A stretch of 36,562 bases of DNA, from positions 1 through 36,562 of the IMG/VR virus record IMGVR_UViG_3300030098_003906; one strand, written 5' to 3'. Position numbers and translations under genes: made by a program. Positions 23,450-31,627 of the stretch are shown piece by piece. Source of the DNA: a virus. The notes under the pieces were generated by a model. It had not been told where the DNA came from, made no database searches, and worked only from the letters and a program-made list of their open reading frames with translations. Position 1 is the stretch's first letter, and every line of letters begins with the position of its first letter.

Positions 23450-25643
23450 CGGCACCACCCCCGAACGCGACCTTGACGGCCTTGACGATGACGGGGCTCA
23501 TGTTGAACGTCTTGGCGACACGGTGCCAGTCCCCCTTGGAGAAGATGATGGCGCGGACGTCGTGCTTCGTGATGCTCATCCTCTCGGCCATGAAGGAGAG
23601 GTCGTCCTCGCTGCTGGCGCTGAGCCTTGTGGATGGTAGGTGCTTGCGGACATCGTCGTCGTTGGCGGCGTCCTTGTACTGCAGGTTCTCCATCGCCTTG
23701 ATGAGCCTGTCCTCGACGGGTGCGGTGTCACCACGTAGGTACTGGTCGAGCGTCTGCTGGTAAGGATCGGACAGTGTCTGCTGAAATCGCTGTTCTTGTG
23801 GGGTGATCGGACCAGTGGGTGCTGGCGCCCTTCCGGGCTGCCCTAGACCGCTCCTTGCCACATACACGCGACGCACCTGCTCAGGAGTCGCATAGCGGAA
23901 TGCTTCTTGTGCTTGTCGGTATTCCTCGCTAGGAGTAATTGGTGGAGTGGAAACAGGGGTCTGTGTGGGTGTTGTTGGCTGAAGGATCTCTCCAATAGGA
24001 CGTTTGACTCTTGCGAACTGGGGACTGATCTGCTGACCCTGCGCCTCTGCTATCGGTACGCCCGCCATCTCCTTGAGGTGATACTGGTCGAGGTGCTGTG
24101 GTAGTTCCATGTTCATGGGGGCTGTCGGGAACCCAGCGCTCATCCTACCGGTGTTGGGACCGGTCGGTGTCTCATCGAGCAGGGACCTGTTCGGTGTGTG
24201 GTCGTAATGATGGGATAGGGCGGCGGCTACCAATTCCGTGATGCGCCTCTGGTTTTCGACGTTTGGGTGGAGTTTTATATCCGGCCAATTGACGTCTCTC
24301 AGTGCGCTGACGCCGGGGAAGTTCTCGCTCTCGCCGAGGAGTTGCGCGTAGGCGAAGAGTTCGGCAGCGTCCTTGTGGCTGTTCTTTCCTCTTCTCTGTT
24401 GGTATGCGTTCCTCACCGGGCCCGCCTTGATGTGGGTTCTCATGTCATCGAGGGAGACACCCTCTGGTAGGAGGTTCTGCTCTTTCGCTGCCGTACGAAT
24501 GTCTGTTAGTAGTTTCTCGGGGATTCCCTGTGACGTATCACCCATCATGAGGTGGAACGCACCCGGAGTCTGATACAGTTGCCTAAGAAGTATATCAGCA
24601 AACGTTGATTGAGAGAGAGTCTCTCTCAGGGTAATTGGTTCACCGGTTTTGGGGTTGGTGACAACTGCCTCGTCGAGCAGTTCCTTCGGTATCTTGGATA
24701 GGTCGAGACCCATGAGCGTACTCATGAATCTCTCATAGTTGGGGGGTCTGCCTCCCTTGCCGACACCGTAGAGTCCATCAGGCATGTGATGAAGCATCTC
24801 GTGTGAGTGTAGGTTGTCGACGGCAACACCGCCATCCGATCCCATCGTGTTGAGGAAGTTGTCACTGACCTCGCCATTCGGGCCTATGACCTGCCCAGAC
24901 TGAGCGCCCCTCTTCCTGCGGCCTACGGCCATGCCGGTCTCTGGATTAAGCGATAGGGCGCCCGCGCTGATGTGACCAACACTCAACCCCTCGTCGTATC
25001 TCCCCACTTGGATACCGAGGTCCCTCGACATTATGGAGGCGAGGTAGGGGGCGAATGGTATGGCGTAGGACTCATGGAACCTACCCAAGGATGGGTGGCT
25101 TCCCCTCCCTGAGTTCGTGTATATCGTACCGAGCGTCTTTTCAGTATCCCTGACCTTGGTGTTCGATGCCTCCGATATGCTTCTGGAGTGCTGGAAGTCC
25201 ATCGAGCGCAACTTCCTCCACTCATCGCTGTCCACATCGGGTAGGTTGTGATCCTCCGTGTTCTTGTGGTCCTCGTTGAATCTCTCAATCGCCTCCTGCA
25301 CGACTTCGGCTGCGTTGACGTTGCCCAAGCCAGCCTCCCTGAGTTTCATGCCGACCTTGAAGATCACGCCATCGATGCCGTGCCTGTGTTGGACGCCGAA
25401 CTCATCGGTGAACACAGCCTCACCGAACTCACCGGGACCGAACTGGCCCTGTGGTATCCCCAACTCACCGTAGTGGGAGAACAGTGGCCTGTCGAAGCCG
25501 TTCCTGTTCAGTGGGTTCTCCTCGGAGTGGAAAAATTCTGGTGGAGGGTTGCCATAGTAGAAGGGTTGACCGGTCACTGGGTGGACGCCGTGATTGCCAT
25601 CACCCTTGAGAATCGGATACCCCTTCTTGAGTATCAGCCTCAT
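23442..25643 (-). CDS. Putative zinc metallopeptidase virion protein (733 aa)
   Basis: HEMLHH at residues 281-286 is a gluzincin-like HExxH motif in a conserved-looking context (VDNLHSHEMLHHMPDGLYG). The N-terminal region begins with an exposed-looking NHGVHPVTGQPFYYG segment. The middle is mixed alpha/beta. The last ~45 residues resemble a helix-turn-helix (ITKHDVRAIIFSKGDW, then AKTFNMSPVIVKAVKVAF). It overlaps the preceding gene by four bases and the terminase-proximal gene by eight. A peptidase for capsid or host processing, with a C-terminal HTH, is an inference. Confidence 0.6.
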   Translation of the reverse strand: MRLILKKGYPILKGDGNHGVHPVTGQPFYYGNPPPEFFHSEENPLNRNGFDRPLFSHYGELGIPQGQFGPGEFGEAVFTDEFGVQHRHGIDGVIFKVGMKLREAGLGNVNAAEVVQEAIERFNEDHKNTEDHNLPDVDSDEWRKLRSMDFQHSRSISEASNTKVRDTEKTLGTIYTNSGRGSHPSLGRFHESYAIPFAPYLASIMSRDLGIQVGRYDEGLSVGHISAGALSLNPETGMAVGRRKRGAQSGQVIGPNGEVSDNFLNTMGSDGGVAVDNLHSHEMLHHMPDGLYGVGKGGRPPNYERFMSTLMGLDLSKIPKELLDEAVVTNPKTGEPITLRETLSQSTFADILLRQLYQTPGAFHLMMGDTSQGIPEKLLTDIRTAAKEQNLLPEGVSLDDMRTHIKAGPVRNAYQQRRGKNSHKDAAELFAYAQLLGESENFPGVSALRDVNWPDIKLHPNVENQRRITELVAAALSHHYDHTPNRSLLDETPTGPNTGRMSAGFPTAPMNMELPQHLDQYHLKEMAGVPIAEAQGQQISPQFARVKRPIGEILQPTTPTQTPVSTPPITPSEEYRQAQEAFRYATPEQVRRVYVARSGLGQPGRAPAPTGPITPQEQRFQQTLSDPYQQTLDQYLRGDTAPVEDRLIKAMENLQYKDAANDDDVRKHLPSTRLSASSEDDLSFMAERMSITKHDVRAIIFSKGDWHRVAKTFNMSPVIVKAVKVAFGGGADE

Positions 25644-26869
25644 GCCGTCCTACCGCCCCTTCCGACATCGTTGCCGATGGTGTGAGCACCGAAGTGGCGT
25701 GGGTCGTTCTTGGCATCCTCGGTCGCTCCTTCGGGACGGGACGTCTGCTTGGGTCCGTTGGCCGGATGGTTGGGTAGGTTCGAGGCAGCACCCGACGTGT
25801 CTGCATCTCCCTTGCCCTTCCTCTTACGCTCTTTCTCGCGCAGTAGTCTCTTGCTCTCTGCGAGCATGTGCCTCAGTTGTTGGACGGTAGCCCAATCAAA
25901 CCGCTTCTGCAGGTCTGAACCCGAGTGCCTCGACTCGCTCGCCATGATCGGCATCGGTGGTGGAGGCGCAGGGGCTCCCATCCCCATGCCCGTTGTGCCT
26001 CCGCTCATGTTCAGATGCGGTGCGCCAGCGATCATCGGCGGGTTGATCGGTGGTGCTCTGTGTGGTTTGAGTTTGGGTTTCGGCATCCCCCTCGTGGAGT
26101 AGCCGCTTATCTGTGGTATAGAGGGGGAAGCGGGTGTTCGGACCTGACCCTGTTGGGCCCTGACCTGCTGCCTCCCTATCTGCTGCATGTACTTCCTCGG
26201 GTCCTCGAGCCTGAGAGGCTGCTTCGTCTTGATACCGCGATGCTCCATCTCGACAGCGAGGTGTGCCCTTCCAAGACCTGTCCTCTTGGTCTTGCCACCG
26301 AGTGCCCTCGACTTGAACTTGGCACGTCGGCTGGTAGCCGTCTTGGGATCGTAGCCACCAACTGGCCTCTTGAACTCGCCAGTGCTGGGCTTGAACTTGC
26401 TCTGAGCCTCCTTCTTTCGCCTCTTCGACCTGTCCTTGGCACTGGACTTCAGCAACTCGGACCAAGCGTCGTCCATCGCCTCGCTCATGGCAACCATCTC
26501 ACCACGAGCGGCTCCCGGTCCCTTGGCCCCGCCAGCGAGGCTGGTGAGGAATCCGAAGTTCCCGGCAGCGCCGGTCTGTGAGTGAATCTCCCTGTCGGCA
26601 TCGATCTTCTTCGAGTCGTCGATGGCATCCTCGTCGCTGTCGAGTTCGCGTAGCATGCTCGGCTTGACCTTGATGTGCTTGCGGGACCTCTCCTTCTTCT
26701 CCTGCTTGTCACGTGCGGCCTGCTTCTTCTGCTTCTCCTCGTCCTCGTACTTCGGGTCACCGGGGTTGTACCCACCCTCGCCGTCGTTGTTGCGGAACAT
26801 CGTCGAGGATTCCGAGCGGGGATTGTACATTCGGGTGTCCGAGGTGCGTCCCATCATACCCTCTGTCAT
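25640..26869 (-). CDS. Highly basic disordered protein with AWxLLK motif (409 aa)
   Basis: A Lys/Arg-rich protein with no clear fold: a charged N-terminus (KKQAARDKQEKKERSRKHIK), a copy of the recurrent motif (SEAMDDAWSELLKSSAKDR), another basic stretch (SRRAKFKSRALGGKTKRTG), a long Pro-rich region and a helical segment (DLQKRFDWATVQQLRHMLAE). The end is low-complexity. Such proteins in phages often bind DNA or RNA non-specifically or line the virion interior. It overlaps both neighbours by four bases. Confidence 0.6.
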   Translation of the reverse strand: MTEGMMGRTSDTRMYNPRSESSTMFRNNDGEGGYNPGDPKYEDEEKQKKQAARDKQEKKERSRKHIKVKPSMLRELDSDEDAIDDSKKIDADREIHSQTGAAGNFGFLTSLAGGAKGPGAARGEMVAMSEAMDDAWSELLKSSAKDRSKRRKKEAQSKFKPSTGEFKRPVGGYDPKTATSRRAKFKSRALGGKTKRTGLGRAHLAVEMEHRGIKTKQPLRLEDPRKYMQQIGRQQVRAQQGQVRTPASPSIPQISGYSTRGMPKPKLKPHRAPPINPPMIAGAPHLNMSGGTTGMGMGAPAPPPPMPIMASESRHSGSDLQKRFDWATVQQLRHMLAESKRLLREKERKRKGKGDADTSGAASNLPNHPANGPKQTSRPEGATEDAKNDPRHFGAHTIGNDVGRGGRTA

Positions 26870-27294
26870 TGTGATTCCCCCATGTGATACTTCGCTGAGC
26901 GTGTTAGCGCAGAGGCTACCCGTTCATAGAATTGTTTGACCATCGGTGGTTCCGTGAAGCAATCACCCATGCCATGGAACTCCTGCTCGATAAGTGGTAT
27001 GATCTCCCTCATCTCCTTCCTGACGGGGAACACGATCTCGGGCTCGTCAGACTCGCATATGGTCTTGAGGTTCTGGATCAGCATGGGTATCTTGGTGCCG
27101 AACTCGAGCACATGTAGACCGCTGTCACCCAAGTAGAAGTTGAATCGCTCGAAGAGAAGGGCCACGAAGTCGAGGAAGAGGGGGAGTTCCTTCTCGCTGA
27201 AGATACCGGTGTGCTTCGACTTGACCATGCCGTATCCGGGGTGGTCCTGCTGGAGCAGGTCCTTGATCTGGATGTACTGCTGCACGTCCCTCAC
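26866..27294 (-). CDS. Unrecognised helical protein in terminase block (142 aa)
   Basis: A globular-looking all-alpha protein: the N-terminus QQYIQIKDLLQQDHPGYGMV, then a hydrophobic helix around residues 37-58 (LFLDFVALLFERFNFYLG) and long amphipathic helices to the end. There are no Cys clusters and no enzyme motif. It follows the candidate small terminase with a four-base overlap, so a packaging or regulatory role is possible, but I cannot assign one. Confidence 0.6.
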   Translation of the reverse strand: MRDVQQYIQIKDLLQQDHPGYGMVKSKHTGIFSEKELPLFLDFVALLFERFNFYLGDSGLHVLEFGTKIPMLIQNLKTICESDEPEIVFPVRKEMREIIPLIEQEFHGMGDCFTEPPMVKQFYERVASALTRSAKYHMGESQ

Positions 27295-27974
27295 AGGTCA
27301 CCACCTGCCTGCTCGATGAGTTGGGCTCGTATTCTGCTCCAAGTCTCGGGGGACTCTTTTGACATCTCCAACTTCAGGACGTTGATCGTCTGGTTGACGG
27401 TGGTCTCGTTGGAGTCACTGCCCCAGTCGTTGTTGAGTTTGAGCATGTCCTTGAGGGACTCCCTCACCTCCTTGTGTAGCGAGACTGCGTCACGCACGAA
27501 CCCGTCCTCGTGCACGGAGCCCTCGGAGAGCAGTTCGCTGAGTTTCTCGTTGAGCCTCTCGACGTTGCCCCTGAGCGTGTCGAGTTCCCTACCGACTGTG
27601 AGTGCGACCTCCACGGCTGCCGTTCTCTGGACGAGTGGTTGGAAGTGGTGCTTCATATGATGGTACACGGTTGACTCGGATACTTCCAACTCAGAAGCAA
27701 TTGCCTCGCTTTCACTTCCATCCTGAAAGTATCTCGACTCGAACTCCGCACGATGCGGGTGTGAGCATATCTTGCACGACGGGTTGGCCGCCATGTGGTA
27801 CTCCCCCATGTGATTTCTGTAGTGCCGGTCGGCTGTGTTCGCCCTCCAACCCATGTCCTTGTCCATCTGCTTGGCGGTCATGTCGCCGGACAGGAGCATC
27901 TCCTCGAGTTCGTCTCTTTGGTCGCTCTGGCAGAAGGCGCAGGAGCGTTTTGTGATGCGCGGCCCGCCCTCCAT
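27291..27974 (-). CDS. Candidate terminase small subunit: duplicated zinc-HTH plus coiled coil (227 aa)
   Basis: Residues 12-55 and 67-110 are two copies of one module with identical spacing: C12-x2-C15-x35-H51-x3-H55 and C67-x2-C70-x35-H106-x3-H110. Between Cys pair and His pair each copy carries a helix-turn-helix-like part (SGDMTAKQMDKDMGW; SESEAIASELEVSESTVYHH). A coiled coil follows (residues ~115-150, AVEVALTVGRELDTLRGNVE), then a polar end. N-terminal DNA binding plus an oligomerising coiled coil is the layout of small terminases that recognise the packaging site. It lies in the same operon as the large subunit but six genes before it. A transcription regulator is the alternative. Confidence 0.6.
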   Translation of the reverse strand: MEGGPRITKRSCAFCQSDQRDELEEMLLSGDMTAKQMDKDMGWRANTADRHYRNHMGEYHMAANPSCKICSHPHRAEFESRYFQDGSESEAIASELEVSESTVYHHMKHHFQPLVQRTAAVEVALTVGRELDTLRGNVERLNEKLSELLSEGSVHEDGFVRDAVSLHKEVRESLKDMLKLNNDWGSDSNETTVNQTINVLKLEMSKESPETWSRIRAQLIEQAGGDL

Positions 27975-28013
27975 TGGTGGTACTTAAGGCAGCACGAAAC
28001 ATGAACGTTTCTT

Positions 28014-28259
28014 CTACATACGTGAAATTCGGGCATAAACCGCTGATAGGAATATCATCGAGCCGAAGAGTCCGACGAGGTAGAACGTGGCCTCGTTGGT
28101 GGAGAGTTCGTTCGCCCTGAAGACGAGGACACCGAGCATCAGGAGGACGAGGCTGATCAGTTGGACCATGACCATGTCAACGACGACGCTCCTCTTGGGT
28201 GACCACAGGTCGAGGCCCATGACTGCGAACTGGGATGGTATGGGTACTCCGCTCATCAT
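28014..28259 (-). CDS. Small two-span membrane protein (81 aa)
   Basis: Residues ~25-48 (VVVDMVMVQLISLVLLMLG) and ~58-76 (ATFYLVGLFGSMIFLSAVYA) are two clear hydrophobic spans separated by a short polar loop. The N-terminus precedes them with a basic/polar 24 residues. The size and layout resemble holins or small viral envelope/export proteins, but nothing diagnostic is visible. It begins directly after the Q/M-rich protein gene in the unit that holds the GTPase. Confidence 0.7.
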   Translation of the reverse strand: MMSGVPIPSQFAVMGLDLWSPKRSVVVDMVMVQLISLVLLMLGVLVFRANELSTNEATFYLVGLFGSMIFLSAVYARISRM

Positions 28260-28260
28260 G

Positions 28261-28896
28261 CTATCTTCCTCCCGTCAGTAGGTTTCTGGTGAAACTGCCT
28301 ATACCTGTACCCACATTCTCCATGAGTCCGGGGTTGGCCATGGCCGCGTTGAGCGCACCGGCCATCATGCTCTGGTTGGCCATGGAGAGGACCTGTTGCC
28401 TCTGCATCTCAGCCTGTTGTATAACTTGGTTGGATGAGTTCTGCATATTGGACAACTGGGCCATGATGTTCTCGGCTGAGAGCGTCTGGAGGTCAGAGGG
28501 GAGCGATGATATATCGAGTTGCATCGATCCATCTTCATCGTCTATTGCGAACTTGGCGTTCTTGAGTATGTTGAGGACCGACATGCTGACGAGGGATGCG
28601 AGCATGTCCATCAGCGCTGGCATCTGTGGGCTGACGATGAACTTGTCAACGGGGTTGAGCGTCTTGAGCATGGAGTCGAGGATCTCCGTCTCGGTGGGTG
28701 GTGCGACTGGTTGGTTGTAGTACTGGTTGTACTGGTCACCGTACCCAGCGCCAGCGAACATCCCACCCAAGAATCCGGGTTGCGCTGGTTGTCCACCCAT
28801 GGCGAACATGCCTCCCTGTGCCTGTGGTGCTCCGGTCTGTGAAAGGTTGAGGGTGCTCGATTGCGGTTGTTGCTGATTGTTGAATCCGAACATCAT
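28261..28896 (-). CDS. Gln/Met-rich helical protein (211 aa)
   Basis: A Gln/Gly/Pro-rich disordered N-terminus (residues 1-70) leads to helical parts (SMLKTLNPVDKFIVSPQM; LMDMLASLVSMSVLNILK) and a Gln/Met/Asn-rich end (AEMQRQQVLSMANQSMMAGA). The helices are hydrophobic enough to line an oligomer or touch a membrane. It overlaps the upstream gene by four bases. No family was recognised; a virion-internal or membrane-remodelling role is possible. Confidence 0.6.
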   Translation of the reverse strand: MMFGFNNQQQPQSSTLNLSQTGAPQAQGGMFAMGGQPAQPGFLGGMFAGAGYGDQYNQYYNQPVAPPTETEILDSMLKTLNPVDKFIVSPQMPALMDMLASLVSMSVLNILKNAKFAIDDEDGSMQLDISSLPSDLQTLSAENIMAQLSNMQNSSNQVIQQAEMQRQQVLSMANQSMMAGALNAAMANPGLMENVGTGIGSFTRNLLTGGR

Positions 28897-29834
28897 TGAT
28901 CACCTATCTGTTGGTTCATGGGAGGGGGTTGTTGGTTAATTATCTGCTGGAACGCGGGTGTGGGTTGCTGCATCTTTGCCAACTCGTCTTGGAATATCCT
29001 CAGATCGAACGTGACGGTGGTGATGTCATTGAGTCCTGTCATCGGGTTCGTGTAGTGGTTGATGTTGATGCCCTTGGTCACCCTCGAGTCCCTCTCAAGC
29101 AACTCGAAGAAGGGCTCGTACTTCGCCAGCATCTCAGGAACAGGTATCTCGTCCCTCTTCATGGTGGAGACTGGGACGGTGACGATGGAGACCCCTCGCT
29201 TCACCTTGTCCTTGAACCTCGATGGCTGCATCTCCTTCTCCTTCTCCTGCTCGGCCTCCCACTTGCACAGCAGGTGGTAGAGGTGGAGGTGCTCGGGGCA
29301 GTACGTGCCCCTCATCCTCCTCCCGCTCGTGACCTTGTCCATGGCGAGGAATGCAGATGGCTCCCCAGTCACTGGGTTCTGCCAGTACATCTCCCATAGG
29401 CTGCGGCCTGTGTCTTCGTCGCATATGCGAGCGTAGAGGTTGTCGTGCTGTATGAGTTCGGAGCAGTTGCATCCGTCGACGACGCATACGTGGGTCTGCT
29501 TGTTGTACAGGTACTTCGATCCCAGTAGTCTTGCTGGACTGAATATATTCCTCTTCGCTGGGCGAAGTAGTTTGTAAGCCTGCCTGATGTCCTTGCGCCT
29601 CGCCTTCCTAGGATCTGCGTGTGTGCTTGGGTAGAAGTTGACCTTGGGCACTTCGAGGTTCTTCTGCTGGGCTATCTCCTGCATCTGCTGTTGTGCGACA
29701 GCCTGCTCCATGAGCGCTGCCCTGTTGAGTTGGGGGTTACCCTGTGCGGCGAGCGCCATGAGATGTGCCTCGTTGACGACGCCAAGTGACTGCTGGGGTG
29801 TTGAGGCCATTGGATTCGGAATTCCACCCATCAC
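28893..29834 (-). CDS. Zinc-binding protein with helical ends (313 aa)
   Basis: The N-terminal helix region is Ala/Gln-rich (LMALAAQGNPQLNRAALMEQ). The middle holds a Cys/His cluster (CVVDGCNCSELI near 113-124, later YCPEHLHLYHLLC) that likely binds zinc, after a basic patch (KARRKDIRQAYKLLRPAKR). The C-terminal third has strands (SIVTVPVSTMK) and a Gln/Pro-rich tail. It follows the AbrB-like gene with a four-base overlap. It is probably a structural or nucleic-acid-binding virion protein. Not recognised. Confidence 0.6.
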   Translation of the reverse strand: MMGGIPNPMASTPQQSLGVVNEAHLMALAAQGNPQLNRAALMEQAVAQQQMQEIAQQKNLEVPKVNFYPSTHADPRKARRKDIRQAYKLLRPAKRNIFSPARLLGSKYLYNKQTHVCVVDGCNCSELIQHDNLYARICDEDTGRSLWEMYWQNPVTGEPSAFLAMDKVTSGRRMRGTYCPEHLHLYHLLCKWEAEQEKEKEMQPSRFKDKVKRGVSIVTVPVSTMKRDEIPVPEMLAKYEPFFELLERDSRVTKGININHYTNPMTGLNDITTVTFDLRIFQDELAKMQQPTPAFQQIINQQPPPMNQQIGDQ

Positions 29835-30025
29835 GCCTGATCACCCTCCTTGACTGGTAGGACCTTGATGTACATGGATTTTCCGTCTGTGTCGAGCCTC
29901 CAGTTCAACCGGTCTCCCGCAGCGAGAGAGAACTGCTCGACCAACCACATGGGGACCGTGGTTCTGAGGCTGTTAGAACCACCACCGGTGGAGACCAAAG
30001 CAGTATCCCCATTGGTCTTGGCCAT
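29831..30025 (-). CDS. AbrB/SpoVT-type swapped-hairpin DNA-binding protein (64 aa)
   Basis: LRTTVPMWLVEQFSLAAGDR followed by LNWRLD is the typical AbrB/MazE-like core: a basic strand, the Pro-x-WLVEQF helix and the GDRLxW strand, here at residues 21-46. These dimerise and bind DNA as repressors or antitoxins; the type is frequent in archaea and their viruses. No toxin gene is adjacent, so a repressor role is more likely, possibly at the palindrome in the 31.7 kb gap. It lies right after the GTPase gene. Confidence 0.8.
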   Translation of the reverse strand: MAKTNGDTALVSTGGGSNSLRTTVPMWLVEQFSLAAGDRLNWRLDTDGKSMYIKVLPVKEGDQA

Positions 30026-30071
30026 GTGAGTCGCATCCGTTGTTCATTCAAAAGGCTATTGATGGGGTCAA

Positions 30072-30785
30072 TCATGAGGTCAGCAAGTCAAGCATGCTTA
30101 TTTCCACGTTCCAACCTATGCGTGTGGCCATGAAGGAGCGCTTGCTCCTGATGTTCGCCTTCTGCAGCCTGATCAAGTCGTCTCGGAAAGGGTCAAACAC
30201 CTTGTGCTCGCCTATCCTCCCCTGCTGCCAGAGTAGTGCTGCCTTCTCGTCGAAGAACCGATCGGCCTTGTTCGCCACCAGCATAACGACCTTTGGCGAG
30301 TACTTCCTGCCCTTCCATCTGCTCCTCAATGTCCTGTATCGATAATTCCTGCTTACGAGTACGTCAACGAGGTACTTGAATCCAGCAACCTGCTCCATGC
30401 CCTCGGCTCCCCCCTTGAACGCCCTGTCGTCGAACATGTAGACGACGGCCTCAACTTGCCTTGCCACCATGTCATCGACCCACAGGTTCCAGAATCTCTC
30501 TTGGCCTCCAACGTCACTGGAGTTGACGACACGCTTCTCCCCCTTCCAACTGATCCTCTTCTTAGATGCCCTCGGTAGCATATAGCGATTCAGAATGCGG
30601 AAGTGGTTGGTCCTCTCCTCCTCGGGGATATCCTCCATCTCACCGGGGGTTGTCATGTAGCGATCGAGCGTCGTCTTGCCGACCATACTTGTACCGTAGA
30701 TACCAACGCTCCTCGGCTTCCAAGCGTTGTAGAGGTGCTGGCCCCATAATGCTGCGCCGACCAGAACGCTGCCTGTCGCCGACAT
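30072..30785 (-). CDS. Arf/Ras-like small GTPase (237 aa)
   Basis: The GTPase motifs are in order. G1 P-loop GTSMVGKTT at residues 31-39, G3 DVGGQERF at 91-98 followed by WNLWVDDMV, and G4 NKAD at 172-175. DxGGQE with a W-rich follow-up is the Arf/Sar/SRP-receptor-beta pattern rather than the bacterial Era or translation type. An N-terminal hydrophobic stretch (GSVLVGAALWG) could anchor it to membrane. A GTP switch at the membrane is the expected action of the family; its role in the virus is unknown. Two membrane proteins are encoded immediately upstream in the same unit. G5 (SAK) is not obvious. Confidence 0.85.
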   Translation of the reverse strand: MSATGSVLVGAALWGQHLYNAWKPRSVGIYGTSMVGKTTLDRYMTTPGEMEDIPEEERTNHFRILNRYMLPRASKKRISWKGEKRVVNSSDVGGQERFWNLWVDDMVARQVEAVVYMFDDRAFKGGAEGMEQVAGFKYLVDVLVSRNYRYRTLRSRWKGRKYSPKVVMLVANKADRFFDEKAALLWQQGRIGEHKVFDPFRDDLIRLQKANIRSKRSFMATRIGWNVEISMLDLLTS

Positions 30786-30791
30786 CCTCGA

Positions 30792-31052
30792 TCAACCCAC
30801 CAGATCAAGGAGCCATTGGGCGAGATCCTCGACCTTACCAGCAGCCCAATCACCCGTTGACTCCCAGATCGCTATGTCGGTGTAGTACTCCACGGCACTG
30901 GTACCAAGCACACCGATGCCGAATGCGATGAGCGTCCGTACCCATCCTATGCCCCATTCGTAGACGTTGTCAACGGTATTCGCCAGATGCATTGCGCGGA
31001 GGGTCTCCTCCACGGAGTCGTCCTTCGGGGTCTTGAATATCTTGCCCATCAC
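30792..31052 (-). CDS. Small single-span membrane protein (86 aa)
   Basis: A basic N-terminus (GKIFKTPKDDSVEETLRAMH) is followed by one hydrophobic span at about residues 34-55 (GWVRTLIAFGIGVLGTSAVE) and an acidic/aromatic helical tail. No family was recognised. It overlaps the upstream gene by four bases and ends six bases before the GTPase start, so the three are probably co-translated and could form a membrane complex. Confidence 0.7.
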   Translation of the reverse strand: MMGKIFKTPKDDSVEETLRAMHLANTVDNVYEWGIGWVRTLIAFGIGVLGTSAVEYYTDIAIWESTGDWAAGKVEDLAQWLLDLVG

Positions 31053-31627
31053 TTGTCACCTCGGACCTTCTTGTATCTAAGGTCCGGGGTGCCATCCTTC
31101 TTTAGGGGTATGCCATTCTCATTCACTCCGAGGTTCAATGAGGGCGTGACGGAGGCCTCGTGGACCGGTGTGCCGGGGTTGAACGTGCTGTGCATGTCGC
31201 TGCCTAGGTTCAAACCGTCCCGTGCTGCGCCAGTGGGGCTGAAGCCACTAGGCACCTTGCCGGGATTCTGCTCCATCCACCTGAGTTCCTTCTCCAGTTC
31301 CGCCTCCGCCTTGCGCAGTTCCATCTCCGACCTCCTCTGATCGAAGTTGGCCTGCATGTTGCGGAACCTAGATTGCTGCGATCTCTGCATCTCGTTGATG
31401 CGAGCCCGCTCCTGCAGGTTTCTCTCAAAGAACATCTTGAACATGTAGTAGGCGAGCCCCTGCACTGCAAAGGCCCCCATTCCGTAGTTCAGTCCGTTCA
31501 TCCAGACATCGTCGTTCACTAGCCATAGTTCAGAGTCGAAGATGGCGACTGCCACTCCGATGAGTGCCGACTGGCTCAAAATGAGTCCCATGAGCCTTAT
31601 CTCGGCGTCGTTGTTGTCTTGAGACAT
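31049..31627 (-). CDS. Two-span membrane protein with coiled coil (192 aa)
   Basis: Hydrophobic spans are at ~13-31 (MGLILSQSALIGVAVAIF) and ~46-66 (GMGAFAVQGLAYYMFKMFF). A long charged coiled coil follows at ~67-125 (ERNLQERARINEMQRSQQSR, then RKAEAELEKELRWMEQ). The tail is Gly/Pro/Asn-rich. It is the first gene of a unit with its own upstream gap and GGGGT ribosome site. The coiled coil would face the cytoplasm and could bind the GTPase encoded two genes downstream. No homologous family was recognised. Confidence 0.7.
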   Translation of the reverse strand: MSQDNNDAEIRLMGLILSQSALIGVAVAIFDSELWLVNDDVWMNGLNYGMGAFAVQGLAYYMFKMFFERNLQERARINEMQRSQQSRFRNMQANFDQRRSEMELRKAEAELEKELRWMEQNPGKVPSGFSPTGAARDGLNLGSDMHSTFNPGTPVHEASVTPSLNLGVNENGIPLKKDGTPDLRYKKVRGDK

